From Devosia sp. 67-54 (lineage in GTDB: Bacteria; Pseudomonadota; Alphaproteobacteria; Rhizobiales; Devosiaceae): a stretch of 64,000 bases of DNA. The translations under genes were made by a program, and so were the position numbers. Positions 53,831 through 63,120 of the stretch are shown one piece after another. Position 1 is the first letter of the stretch. The number at the start of each line of letters is the position of its first letter. The stretch is from positions 185,475 to 249,474 of the forward strand of contig NZ_MKVA01000002.1 of NCBI RefSeq assembly GCF_001899075.1, given 5' to 3'. The notes under the pieces are model-generated. The model did no database searches, was not told the origin of the DNA, and saw nothing but the letters and a program-made list of their open reading frames with translations.

Positions 53831-54889
53831 ATGAAGCGGGCGGCACGGCCATTGACGATCGTCGATGTGGCGCGACTCGCAGGCGTGTCCAAGAGCACCG
53901 TGGCGCGGGCGCTGGCCGGCGACGGCGACATTTCCGAGGCGACGCGCGAGGCGGTGCTGAAGGTGGCGCGGGCGGCGGGCTATGAGCGCAACCGGCTGGC
54001 GGTCGGCATGCGCTCGGGGCGCTCGGGGCTGCTCGGGCTGGTGATCCCCGACATCGCCAATCCGTTCTGGGCCGAGGTGGCGCGCGGCGCGCAGGACCGG
54101 GCGCAGGAAGCCGGCTCGTCGCTGATGATCTTTTCGTCGGACTGGGACCACGGGCTCGAGGCGCAGCATCTGAGGACGCTGCGGCAGGCGCGGGTGGACG
54201 GCGCCATCGTCAATCCGGTGGCCGACAATTTCGACGATCTGCATCGCTTCGGGCTGCCGTTCGTGCTGATCGGCTCGAGCGCCGAGCGCTTTCCGGAGAC
54301 CTCGAGCGTCGGCTCGGACATTGCCCAGGCGGTGCGGCTTGGGCTCGATCACCTTGTTTCCAAAGGACATTTCCGGCCGTGGCTGATGCTGGGACCGCGC
54401 TGGCGCATCGCCCGGGCACGGTTCCTGCGTGCCGTCACCGAGCATTGCGTCGAGCGCGACGTGGACCCCGCCAGCCTGCCGATGGAGGAGGGGGAATACA
54501 CCGTGGCCGGCGGCCAGGCGGCGATGCGGCGCATCCTCGAGCGCGACCGCTCGGGGCATGTTTCCGTGTTTGCCGCCAACGACCTGATGGCGCTCGGGGC
54601 GATGATGGCGGCGCGCGAAGCGGGGCGGAACTGCCCGGACGACGTGTCGATCCTGGGGTTCGACGGGGTGCCGGCCGGGGCGTTCTCGTGGCCCGGGCTG
54701 ACGACCATCGAGAAGCCGGCGCGGGCCATGGGGCGGCGGGCGGTGGAGTGCCTGTTCGACGAGCTCGCCGGCCGCGCCGACCATGGCCGGGTGTACCTGC
54801 CATGCCGGCTGGTGGAGCGGGGCTCGCTGGCCGATCGCAGCGGCCGGCCGGCCGCCGCGGCGGTGGCCGAGATGGCGGCGCAACCATGA
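53831..54889 (+). CDS. LacI-family transcriptional regulator
   Basis: A 352-residue LacI-type repressor with N-terminal HTH (LTIVDVARLAGVSKSTVARALAGDGDI) and sugar-binding periplasmic-like core (LGLVIPDIANPFWAEVARGAQD; FDGVPAGAFSWPGLTTIEKP). ATG 53831 gives the family start. Its last bases overlap the first permease gene (ATGA), which places the whole downstream sugar/ADP-ribosylglycohydrolase locus under its probable control. Confidence 0.94.
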   Translation: MKRAARPLTIVDVARLAGVSKSTVARALAGDGDISEATREAVLKVARAAGYERNRLAVGMRSGRSGLLGLVIPDIANPFWAEVARGAQDRAQEAGSSLMIFSSDWDHGLEAQHLRTLRQARVDGAIVNPVADNFDDLHRFGLPFVLIGSSAERFPETSSVGSDIAQAVRLGLDHLVSKGHFRPWLMLGPRWRIARARFLRAVTEHCVERDVDPASLPMEEGEYTVAGGQAAMRRILERDRSGHVSVFAANDLMALGAMMAAREAGRNCPDDVSILGFDGVPAGAFSWPGLTTIEKPARAMGRRAVECLFDELAGRADHGRVYLPCRLVERGSLADRSGRPAAAAVAEMAAQP

Positions 54890-55860
54890 CACAGACGCAG
54901 GCTATCGCTGGTTCGCGCGCGCACGGGAACGTTCCCGGTCTGGCGGTCTCGCAGGGCGGCAATCGCGGTGGCCCGAGCGGCGGCTTCCGGCACTGGTGGC
55001 CGTTCTACGCGATGATGGCGCCGGGGCTGATCTTCTTTTTGATCTGGCACTACGTGCCGATCTGGGAGGCCAAGATGGCCTTCGAGCAGGTGCGGATCAT
55101 TCCGCCCAACATATGGGTCGGGCTCAAGAACTTCCAGATGCTGTTTTCGTCGCCGGTGTTCTACCAGGTGGTGCTCAACACGCTGATCATCTCCGGCATG
55201 AAGCTGCTGTTCGTGTTCCCGGTGCCGATCGTGGTGGCGCTGTTGCTCAACGAGGTGCGCAGCAGCGGCGCGCGCAAATGGATCCAGTCGGCGATCTACC
55301 TGCCGCACTTTTTGAGCTGGGTGGTGATCGCCGGCGTGTTCATCGCGCTCCTGTCGCCGAGCGACGGGGTGGTGGGACAGATCACGCAGGCGCTTGGCTT
55401 TCCGCCGGTCAACTACATGACCAATACCGGCAGCATCCGCTGGATTCTCGTTCTATCCGAGAACTGGCGTTCGGCCGGCTGGGACAGCCTGCTCTATCTC
55501 GCGGCGATCATCGCCATCGATCCGGCGCTGTACGATGCGGCCGACATCGACGGCGCCAACCGCTGGCAGAAGATCCGCTACATCACGCTGCCGGGGATCA
55601 CGCCGACCATTGCGACGCTGTTCATCCTCAACATGGGGATGTTCCTGCGGGCGGATCTCAACCAGGTCATCAACTTCCAGAACGACGTCAATTCGTCGAC
55701 CATCGACATCATCGACACCTATGTCTACCGCATCGGGCTCAACACCGGCGAATATTCGCTGGCGACCGCGGCCGGCCTGTTCAAGGCGGTGCTCGGCATG
55801 GGGCTGGTGCTGATCTCGCATTTCGTCAGCAAGCGGCTGACCGGCCGGGGCTTGTGGTGA
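54886..55860 (+). CDS. CUT1-type (LplB-like) ABC permease
   Basis: A 324-residue membrane protein, six helices after a cytoplasmic Gly-rich N-terminus. The EAA-loop is YDAADIDGANRWQKIRYITLPGITP. It belongs to the LplB/YtcP subgroup of oligosaccharide permeases. Overlaps the LacI-type gene and the next permease by one base (TGATG). Confidence 0.93.
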   Translation: MTQTQAIAGSRAHGNVPGLAVSQGGNRGGPSGGFRHWWPFYAMMAPGLIFFLIWHYVPIWEAKMAFEQVRIIPPNIWVGLKNFQMLFSSPVFYQVVLNTLIISGMKLLFVFPVPIVVALLLNEVRSSGARKWIQSAIYLPHFLSWVVIAGVFIALLSPSDGVVGQITQALGFPPVNYMTNTGSIRWILVLSENWRSAGWDSLLYLAAIIAIDPALYDAADIDGANRWQKIRYITLPGITPTIATLFILNMGMFLRADLNQVINFQNDVNSSTIDIIDTYVYRIGLNTGEYSLATAAGLFKAVLGMGLVLISHFVSKRLTGRGLW

Positions 55861-56771
55861 TGGCCGACGAGTTCACCCAGCGCCGGGCGCGCACGCCGAT
55901 GGAACGGATCGAATCGGCGCTGATCCTGTCGACGCTGCTGCTGCTGGTGGTGGTGACGGTGCAGCCGCTGCTCAACCTGCTGGCGCTGTCGCTCAGCGAT
56001 CCGAGCAAGGTGGCGGGGTTCTCGGGGCTGTCGATCATTCCCGACGGGTTCTCGCCCAATGTGTGGCTGCTGTTGCTGCAGCACCCCTATGTGCAGCGCG
56101 GCATCTTCAATTCGGTGTGGATGACCGGGATGAGCGTGCTGATCGGCACCGTCGGCACGGCGCTGATGGCCTGGCCGCTGTCGCGGCGCGAGCTGCCGTT
56201 CCGGCGCACCATCTTCATTTTGGTGCTGGTCACCATCGTGTTCGAGCCGGGGATCATTCCCGACTATTTCCTGATGAAGCATCTCGGGCTGATCAACAAC
56301 CAATGGTCGGTGATCCTCTACCAGGCGGTGAACGCCTGGTACCTGATCATCCTGGTGCGCTTCTTCGAGGAAATCCCCGAGGAGCTGCTGGAATCGGCGC
56401 AGCTCGACGGCGCCAGCCAGTTCCGCATCTTCTGGAGCATCGTTCTGCCGCTGGCGCGGCCGGCGCTGGCGACGATCGCGCTGTTCTACCTGGTGTTCCA
56501 CTGGAACGAGTTCTTCCGGGCGATGATCTACCTCAACGACCAGAGCAAATGGCCGCTGCAGGTGGTGCTGCGGCAATTCGTGATCGGCGGCGACAAGGTG
56601 GCGATCGTGGGCGCCGACAACGCCGCCAACAATATCGGCATCGCGCAGATCAACATCCGGGCGCTGAAGGCCGGGATGATCCTGATCACCATCGTGCCGA
56701 TCCTCGCGGTGTACCCGCTGATCCTGAGGTATTTCACCAAGGGGACGATGGTGGGGGCGGTGAAGGGATGA
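55860..56771 (+). CDS. CUT1-type (YtcP-like) ABC permease
   Basis: A 303-residue membrane protein with six helices and EAA-loop EELLESAQLDGASQFRIFWSIVLPLARP, plus the long NDQSKWPLQVVLRQFVIGG region typical of the YtcP group. ATG 55860 overlaps the previous stop. No ATPase gene is found in the cluster. Confidence 0.93.
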   Translation: MADEFTQRRARTPMERIESALILSTLLLLVVVTVQPLLNLLALSLSDPSKVAGFSGLSIIPDGFSPNVWLLLLQHPYVQRGIFNSVWMTGMSVLIGTVGTALMAWPLSRRELPFRRTIFILVLVTIVFEPGIIPDYFLMKHLGLINNQWSVILYQAVNAWYLIILVRFFEEIPEELLESAQLDGASQFRIFWSIVLPLARPALATIALFYLVFHWNEFFRAMIYLNDQSKWPLQVVLRQFVIGGDKVAIVGADNAANNIGIAQINIRALKAGMILITIVPILAVYPLILRYFTKGTMVGAVKG

Positions 56772-56847
56772 GGGGCATGGGTTTGCTGGCCGGTGGGTGT
56801 GGCCCCCACACATTTGTGATGGGAGCACCGGCGCCGGCGCGTGGGGC

Positions 56848-56985
56848 CGCCCCCTTCCGTCACGCTGCGCGTGCCACCTTCCCCCGCAAGCGGGAGAAGG
56901 AGTCCCGACTGCGAGATGGTGCGACGGCCCCTCACCCGCCTCGCTGCGCGAGGCACCCTCTCCCCGGAGGGGAGAGGGGAGGTGG
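56848..56985. repeat. GC-rich compound hairpin (REP-like) in a 316-bp gap
   Basis: The gap between the permease and binding-protein genes contains no gene. It holds several hairpins: CACGCTGCGCGTG, a CTTCCCCCGC/GCGGGAG pair, CTCGCTGCGCGAG and the 10-bp stem CCCTCTCCCC-GGA-GGGGAGAGGG (56956-56978). Similar GC-rich hairpins occur at 58563 and 63950. They resemble the dispersed palindromes common in alphaproteobacterial genomes and may terminate or stabilise transcripts. Confidence 0.7.
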
Positions 56986-57087
56986 AGAGTCTTTTTTGCG
57001 CTCTGGCCGACCGGTCCCGAGAGAAGGACCGCTCGGCCAACCGCTGGTGATGATGATGATCAACAAGCATAACAGGAGGAGAGATCC

Positions 57088-58515
57088 ATGCTTCGTAGAA
57101 CTCTGCTGATGGGGGCGACGGCGTTGTCGGTGTCGCTGGCGTTCATGGTGCCGGCGATGGCCGATCCCGTGACGCTCAGGCTGGTGAGCAAGGATTTGCT
57201 GACCAGCAACCCGGACGACGTCAAGGAGATGCAGGCCATCGAGGCCGGGCTGAAGGCCGCGGGCAGCGACATCAAGATCGAGATCGTCGACATGCCGGGC
57301 GCCGGCTATGCCGATGCGCTGGGGGTGAAGCTTCTGTCGGGCGACATTCCCGACGTCATCTACTTCCAGGGCGGCGACAAGAAGATGGCCGACCAGGGCG
57401 TGCTGGAAGACCTGACGCCGTGGATCGACAAGGAGCCCAACCTCAAGGCGGCGCTGTGGCCGCACAATGTGGAGCGGCTGAAGAACTATCCGTACCTGCT
57501 CTACATCTATCCTCCGCGCGCGCCGCAGCCGGTGATGCGCAAGGACTGGCTGGACAAGCTGGGCCTGCCGCTGCCGCAGACGGTGGACGACTACGAGAAG
57601 CTGTTCAAGGCGATCCACGACGCCGACCTCGACGGCGACGGCAAGACCGGCGACACGCTGGGGCTGACCGGCTACGCCAACACCTCCGAGCTCGACTCGA
57701 TCTTCAACCAGGCGTTCGGCGTCACCGGCACCTGGATGAAGGATGCGAGCGGGCAGTGGGTCAATGCGCGCATCACCGACCAGGAGAAGGCCAAGATCGC
57801 CTACTACGCCAAGCTGGCGGCGGAGGGGCTCTACGACAAGGAATTCGTCACCAACACCTACGACGTGAAGGAAGACAAATTCTACACCGGCAAGGCCGGC
57901 GTGATCTTCGGCTCGTCGCCCGAGGTGATCGACATTTATGGCGGCAAGATGCGGCAGGCGCATCCGGGCGAGGACATTTCGCTGGTGCTGCTGCCGCTGC
58001 CCAAGGGCCCGGGCGGGCAGGGGCTGCAGGCGGTGGACGTGAGCAAGGAAGCGCGCGGCTTCGCCATCGCCTCGACCAGCCAGCACAAGGAAGAGGCGGC
58101 CAAGCTGCTCGACTTCATGGCCTCCAAGGCCGGCCAGGACATCGACCGGATGGGCTTCGAGGGCGAGCAGTACACCAAGGATGCGAGTGGCAAGGTGACC
58201 TTCACCGACAAGATCTCGACCTGGTATGCGCGCTTCTTCAACGCCGCCAACTGGACGCCGCCGACGCCGCTGCTGAGCCCGGTGGCGCAGCAGGCGCTCG
58301 ACACCATCAAGGCGAACTTCACGGCGGACAACGCCTTCGTGTGGCCGGCCGACTATGCCGCCGACCTCGATGCGACCGAGAAGGTGTATCGCTCGTGGGT
58401 GGCCAAGTTCGTGACCGGCGAGGCGAGCCTGGACCAGTGGCCGCAATTCGTCGACGAGTTCAACGCCGCCGGCAACACGCACATGACTGACTATGCCAAG
58501 ACGGTTCTGAAGTGA
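57088..58515 (+). CDS. ABC extracellular solute-binding protein
   Basis: A 475-residue exported binding protein of the LipO-like oligosaccharide type. Signal peptide (about 1-25, ending VPAMA), then DPVTLRLVSKDLLTSNP. GGAGGAGAG ribosome site lies 8 bp before ATG 57088. The DADLDGDGKTGDTLGL segment (about residues 172-187) resembles the EF-hand-like calcium loop of LplA-type binding proteins. It would feed the LplB/YtcP-like permeases. Confidence 0.93.
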   Translation: MLRRTLLMGATALSVSLAFMVPAMADPVTLRLVSKDLLTSNPDDVKEMQAIEAGLKAAGSDIKIEIVDMPGAGYADALGVKLLSGDIPDVIYFQGGDKKMADQGVLEDLTPWIDKEPNLKAALWPHNVERLKNYPYLLYIYPPRAPQPVMRKDWLDKLGLPLPQTVDDYEKLFKAIHDADLDGDGKTGDTLGLTGYANTSELDSIFNQAFGVTGTWMKDASGQWVNARITDQEKAKIAYYAKLAAEGLYDKEFVTNTYDVKEDKFYTGKAGVIFGSSPEVIDIYGGKMRQAHPGEDISLVLLPLPKGPGGQGLQAVDVSKEARGFAIASTSQHKEEAAKLLDFMASKAGQDIDRMGFEGEQYTKDASGKVTFTDKISTWYARFFNAANWTPPTPLLSPVAQQALDTIKANFTADNAFVWPADYAADLDATEKVYRSWVAKFVTGEASLDQWPQFVDEFNAAGNTHMTDYAKTVLK

Positions 58516-58562
58516 TGAGCACAAACCGCATCAGCCTCCGCGCGGGGTGCTGCCACCCCCGT

Positions 58563-58585
58563 CCCCTCCCCGCAGGGGGGAGGGG
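58563..58585. repeat. Intergenic GC-rich hairpin
   Basis: CCCCTCCCC, loop GCAGG, GGGGAGGGG: a 9-bp stem between the binding protein and the first ADP-ribosylglycohydrolase gene. The same stem recurs at 63950. Confidence 0.65.
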
Positions 58586-58630
58586 CGCCCGACTGCACCA
58601 TTCTGCCTGCGGTGCGAAGGGGAGCCGCTG

Positions 58631-59848
58631 ATGACGGTCGACGCCGATCGCGGACGCAGCTTCACCGGCCGTGTCCGCGCCCTTGTCTACGGCGTCGCCT
58701 TCGGCGACGCTCTCGGTGCCCCGGTCGAGAAGCTCTCGGCCGGGGAGATCCGGGCGCGCTACGGGCGCGTCACCTCGCTCGACACGGCGTGGCACCGGAT
58801 GAGCGGGCCGGAGGCGGCGCGCGGCGGGCGGGTGCGCGGCAACGGCATCGTCACCGACGATACGCTGATGACGCTGAGCCTGATGCAGGTCTACGCCGAC
58901 ACGCGCCGGCATCTCGACGCCTGGGACATGGCCGACGGCTTCGTGCGGCAGATCGCCTGGACGCCGCGCTACGTGCCGGAATTGCAGCGCGAGACGATGC
59001 TGATCGAAAGGCTGTTCTATCCGGAGAAGTGGATCTACCAGCGCCTGCAACTGGCGGGCGCCGAGCCGCGGCAGGGCGGGCTGGGCAACATGGTCAATTG
59101 CGGGGCGGCGATGTACATCGCGCCGATCGGGGCGGTGAACGCCTGCGACCCCGCTGGCGCCTATGCCGAGGCGATCGGCTTCGCCGCCGGGCACCAGCAG
59201 AGTTACGGGCTCGAGGCGGCCGGGGCGATGGCGGCGGCGGTGGCCGCGGCGTTCGCGCCGGGGGCGACGATCGAGGGCATCGTCGAGACCGTCATCGGGC
59301 TCAGCAAGGACGGCACGCGCCGGGCGATCGCGCGGATCGCCGAGGTGGCGCAGGCGGAGCGGCGGAAGGGCAGCGACCACCGCGCGGTGACCGAGGCGTT
59401 CCACGCCGCGATCGCGGAGTTTTCGCCGATGGGCGACGACCTCACCCATACGGCGGCCAAGGCCGGGCGGGTAAGCGACGCCTACCAGCCGTCGCGGCTG
59501 CACAGCATCGAGGAATTGCCGCTGGCGCTGGGCTTTGCGCTGGTCAATGACGGGGCCTTCCGCAAAAGCGTGGAGGACGGCATCAATTCGGGCCGCGACA
59601 CCGATTCCATCGGCGTGATGGCGGGCGCGATCCTGGGGGCGCTGCACGGCGAGGCGGTGATGGAGGCGGCGGCGCTGCAGCGGCTCGACGACGCCAACCG
59701 GCTCGACCTCGTGGCCGAGGCCGACCGCTTCGCGGCGGTGGCCGCCGATATCCTTGCCGCCGATGCGCGCGCCGCCGCCGAGCGGCAGGCGCAGCGCGAT
59801 GTGCTGTTGTCCGATCGCGCGGCGCCGCCGGCCCGCGCCGCAGAGTGA
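58631..59848 (+). CDS. ADP-ribosylglycohydrolase-family protein 1
   Basis: A 405-residue member of the ADP-ribosylglycohydrolase (DraG/ARH) family. GVAFGDALGAPVE (residues 21-33) is the family N-terminus. The two dimetal-binding motifs are complete: TDDT (D76, D77, T78) and GRDTDSIG (D323, D325). Known members cleave N- or O-glycosidic bonds of ADP-ribose adducts. Here the gene is in a sugar-uptake operon with a LacI-type regulator, so a small glycoside or nucleoside-like compound is a more likely substrate than protein. ATG 58631 follows the usual family start. Confidence 0.9.
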   Translation: MTVDADRGRSFTGRVRALVYGVAFGDALGAPVEKLSAGEIRARYGRVTSLDTAWHRMSGPEAARGGRVRGNGIVTDDTLMTLSLMQVYADTRRHLDAWDMADGFVRQIAWTPRYVPELQRETMLIERLFYPEKWIYQRLQLAGAEPRQGGLGNMVNCGAAMYIAPIGAVNACDPAGAYAEAIGFAAGHQQSYGLEAAGAMAAAVAAAFAPGATIEGIVETVIGLSKDGTRRAIARIAEVAQAERRKGSDHRAVTEAFHAAIAEFSPMGDDLTHTAAKAGRVSDAYQPSRLHSIEELPLALGFALVNDGAFRKSVEDGINSGRDTDSIGVMAGAILGALHGEAVMEAAALQRLDDANRLDLVAEADRFAAVAADILAADARAAAERQAQRDVLLSDRAAPPARAAE

Positions 59849-59851
59849 GCC

Positions 59852-61951
59852 ATGCTGGAAACAAGAACGACATTCGACAAGATCTATGCCGGCGTGACCG
59901 CCAAGGCCATCGGGGTGCGGCTGGGGGCGCCGGTGGAGCCGACGATCTGGAGCTATGAGCGCATCCGCGACACCTATGGCGAGGTGACGGGGTATCTGCG
60001 CGAGTTCAAGAATTTCGCGGCCGACGACGACACCAACGGGCCGGTGTATTTCATCCGGGCGCTGCGCGACTACGGGCTCGGCGCGACGGCGGCGGACGTC
60101 GGGCGCACCTGGCTCAACTATGCCGCCGAAGAGCACGGCATGTATTGGTGGGGCGGGTTCGGGGTGTCGACCGAGCACACGGCGTATCTCAATCTGCGGG
60201 CCGGCATTCAAGCGCCGCGCTCGGGCTCGATGGCGCAGAACGGCAGTACGGTGGCCGAGCAGATCGGCGGGCAGATCTTCATCGACAGCTGGGGCTGGGT
60301 CAATCCGGGCAATCCGGAGCGGGCGGCGAGGATGTCGGCGATGGCGGCGAGCGTGGCGCATGACGGCGACGGGCTCAACGGCGCGCGCTTCTGTGCCGCG
60401 GCGCTGGCGCAGGCGTTCGTCGCCGGCTCGATCGAGGAGATCGTGGAGACGGCGCTGCAGCAGATAGAGCCGCGTTCCACTTACGCGCGGGTGGCGCGGG
60501 CGGTGATCGACTTCCATCGGGCGCATCCGGACGACTGGCGGGCGTGCCGCGACATGCTGGGGGCCGAATGGGGCTATGACCGCTATCCGGGCGTGTGCCA
60601 CATCATCCCCAATGCCGGGGTGACGGTGATGGCCGTCGTCTATGGCCAGGGCGACATGCCGCGCACGGCGGAGATCGCGACGATGGCGGGGTGGGACACC
60701 GACTGCAATGCCGGCAATGCGGCGGCGATCGTCGGCACGTTCCAGGGCTTCGCCGAGAGCTGGGACAAGTACCGGCGGCCGATCAACGATGCGTTCGTGG
60801 CCTCGGGGGTGCTGGGTACGGTGAACGTCGTCGACATCCCGAGCTTTGCGCGCGAGCTGACGGTGCTGGCGCAGCGGCTCGACGGCGTGGCGCCGGAGCC
60901 GCTGTGGGCGGAGGATTTCGAGCGGCGCGGCGTGCGCTTCGATTTCGACGCGCCGGGGGCGACGCATGGTTTCCGCAGCGCCGGGTTCAACCAGATCGCG
61001 GTGAAGGGCTCGTCTGCGATGCCGGGGCCGGGAGTGGCGGGGAGCCTCGAAGTGCTGCTCGACCGGCTGGAGCGCGGGCAGGGCGGCCGGGTGTTCTGGA
61101 AGCCGTTCTACCGGCGCAGCGATTTCGACGACGAGCGCTACCGGCCGATGTTCACGCCGCTGGCGGACGACGGGCAAAAGGTGCGCTTCAAGCTGAGGCT
61201 CGATCCGTGGAACGGCGACGGCAATCTGCGCGTCGCGCCCTATGTGCGGCGGACGATGAGCGGGCGCATCGAAGAGACAGGCGCGTGGCAGGTGCCGTCG
61301 TCGAGCGAGTGGCAGGACTATGAGTTCACCATCCCCGACGGCGGCGGCGAGGCGGTGGACGAGATCGGCGTTCTGGTCGAGTATTTCGGGCGGCTGAAAT
61401 TCCTCGGCCGGCTGTTCCTCAGCGAGTTCTCGGTGAGCGGGCCGGGGCGGGTGGTGATCGATCCGGCGGTGGAGGCGCAGGAGTGGGGCGGCATCACGCG
61501 CTTCACCTGGAACCGCGGGCACTGGACCCTCCAGGACGGAGCGATCCACGCGCACTCGGCGCGCGACGCCGATGCGTGGACGGGCAACGCCTATCTGCGC
61601 GACGTGCGGGTTGCGGCCGAGATCACGCCGCTCGCCGGGCGGTCGCATCTCGTCAGCGCGCGGGTGCAGGGGACCAGCCGGTTCTACGCCGCGGGATTCG
61701 AGGGCGACGAGGCGGTGATTTTGCGCGAGGACCACGGCACAAGCGTGCTGGCGCGGGCGAAATTCGCGCCGAAGCCGGGGCGGCGCTATCGGCTGGAGCT
61801 CGAGGTGACGGGCGAGCAGATCGTGCTGCGCATCGACGGTAAGGAGGTGCTGACGGCGCGCGACGGCGCGTTCCGCTACGGCATGGCCGGAGTGCGGATG
61901 GCGTCGGGCGGGCGCATGCAGGTGCACCGGCTCGAGATCGAGGACCGCTGA
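59852..61951 (+). CDS. ADP-ribosylglycohydrolase-family protein 2 with C-terminal beta-sandwich domains
   Basis: A 699-residue protein beginning 3 bp after protein 1. Residues about 1-330 are ADP-ribosylglycohydrolase-like: DDDT (D58-D60, T61) and GWDTDCNAG (D282, D284) keep the metal residues, but GDA of the family start is replaced by AKAIG. About 360 further residues form two beta-rich regions: one about 350-540 (jelly-roll-like) and one about 550-699 that looks like a concanavalin/LamG or DUF1080-like carbohydrate domain ending in RMQVHRLEIED. There is no signal peptide, so it should be cytoplasmic. This combination is unfamiliar to me. Confidence 0.85.
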   Translation: MLETRTTFDKIYAGVTAKAIGVRLGAPVEPTIWSYERIRDTYGEVTGYLREFKNFAADDDTNGPVYFIRALRDYGLGATAADVGRTWLNYAAEEHGMYWWGGFGVSTEHTAYLNLRAGIQAPRSGSMAQNGSTVAEQIGGQIFIDSWGWVNPGNPERAARMSAMAASVAHDGDGLNGARFCAAALAQAFVAGSIEEIVETALQQIEPRSTYARVARAVIDFHRAHPDDWRACRDMLGAEWGYDRYPGVCHIIPNAGVTVMAVVYGQGDMPRTAEIATMAGWDTDCNAGNAAAIVGTFQGFAESWDKYRRPINDAFVASGVLGTVNVVDIPSFARELTVLAQRLDGVAPEPLWAEDFERRGVRFDFDAPGATHGFRSAGFNQIAVKGSSAMPGPGVAGSLEVLLDRLERGQGGRVFWKPFYRRSDFDDERYRPMFTPLADDGQKVRFKLRLDPWNGDGNLRVAPYVRRTMSGRIEETGAWQVPSSSEWQDYEFTIPDGGGEAVDEIGVLVEYFGRLKFLGRLFLSEFSVSGPGRVVIDPAVEAQEWGGITRFTWNRGHWTLQDGAIHAHSARDADAWTGNAYLRDVRVAAEITPLAGRSHLVSARVQGTSRFYAAGFEGDEAVILREDHGTSVLARAKFAPKPGRRYRLELEVTGEQIVLRIDGKEVLTARDGAFRYGMAGVRMASGGRMQVHRLEIEDR

Positions 61952-63120
61952 TGGTGCAGCGGTTCGATCCGGCGGCGCAGGGGCCGCTCGCGGGGGTGCG
62001 GGTGGTCGATCTCAGCCGGCTGGTGGCGGGCAACATGATCAGCCTGCAGCTCGGCGATTTCGGCGCCGACGTGATCAAGGTCGAGCCGCCGCAGGGCGAC
62101 CCGCTGCGCGAGTGGAAGGAAGACGGGCACTCGCTGTTCTGGACGGTGTACGGGCGCAACAAGCGCTCGATCGTGCTCAATCTGCGCGAGGCCGCCGACA
62201 TGGCGGCGCTGAAAACGATGCTGGCGGCGTCGGACGTGTTCATCGAAAATTTCCGGCCGGGGACGCTGGAGGAAATGGGGCTGGCGCCGGAGCTGCTGCT
62301 TCAGGCCAACCCGCACCTCATCATCGTCCGGGTGTCGGGGTTCGGGCAGACCGGGCCCTATGCCGAGCTGCCGGGGTTCGGCACCATCGTCGAGGCGATG
62401 AGCGGCTTTGCCTATCGCACCGGCTTTCCCGACCGCGAGCCGGTGCTGCCGCCGCTGGCGCTGGCCGACATGATCGCCGGACTCTACGGCGCCTCGGCGG
62501 TGACGACGGCGCTCTACGCGCAGGAGCAGGGGCGGGCGGCGGGGCAGGTGATAGATCTGTCGCTGCTCGAGCCGATGGTGTCGGTGCTGGGGCCGGAGGC
62601 GGCGATCTACCGGGTGACGGGGCGGGTGAAGGAGCGTACCGGCAGCGCCTCCAACACGACGTCGCCGCGCAACGTCTACAAATGCCGCGACGGCAAATAT
62701 GTGGCGCTGAGCGGCTCGACGCCGCAGGTGGCGCGGCGGGTGTTCGAGATCATCGGGCGGCCGGAGATGATCACCGATCCGCGCTTCGCCGACAATTCGG
62801 CGCGGGTGAAGCACCGGGCGCTGGTGGACGCGGCGGTGGGCGCCTGGTTCGCCGGGCACGACCGCGACGAGGCGCTTGCCATCATGCGCGGCTCGGGCGC
62901 GACGGTGGGGCCGGTGTATTCGGCGGCCGACGCCGAGGACGATGGGCATTTCAAGGCGCGCGGCGTGGTGGTGGAGGTCGAGGACACAACGTTCGGCAGC
63001 GTGCCGATGCACAACATCGTGCCGCGGCTGAGCGAGACGCCCGGCGTGTGGCGGCGGCCGGCGCCGCAGCTCGGCGAGCACACGCAGGACATTTTCGACG
63101 AATTCGGGATCGTGCGCTGA
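61951..63120 (+). CDS. Class III (CaiB/BaiF-type) CoA-transferase
   Basis: A 389-residue CoA-transferase. The N-terminal motif is PLAGVRVVDLSRLVAGNMISLQLGDFGADVIKVE and the catalytic Asp is D173 (LALADMIAGLYG). It moves CoA from a donor such as succinyl-CoA to a carboxylate. It overlaps both the upstream glycohydrolase (TGATG) and the CitE-like lyase downstream, so the three work together: probably acid activation and cleavage after glycoside breakdown. Confidence 0.94.
   Translation: MVQRFDPAAQGPLAGVRVVDLSRLVAGNMISLQLGDFGADVIKVEPPQGDPLREWKEDGHSLFWTVYGRNKRSIVLNLREAADMAALKTMLAASDVFIENFRPGTLEEMGLAPELLLQANPHLIIVRVSGFGQTGPYAELPGFGTIVEAMSGFAYRTGFPDREPVLPPLALADMIAGLYGASAVTTALYAQEQGRAAGQVIDLSLLEPMVSVLGPEAAIYRVTGRVKERTGSASNTTSPRNVYKCRDGKYVALSGSTPQVARRVFEIIGRPEMITDPRFADNSARVKHRALVDAAVGAWFAGHDRDEALAIMRGSGATVGPVYSAADAEDDGHFKARGVVVEVEDTTFGSVPMHNIVPRLSETPGVWRRPAPQLGEHTQDIFDEFGIVR

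Noticed and set aside
58460..61927. 1155-codon minus-strand frame over the two ADP-ribosylglycohydrolase genes
   Set aside because: Extreme Arg/His/Pro composition with no domain; both plus-strand proteins show clear family motifs.
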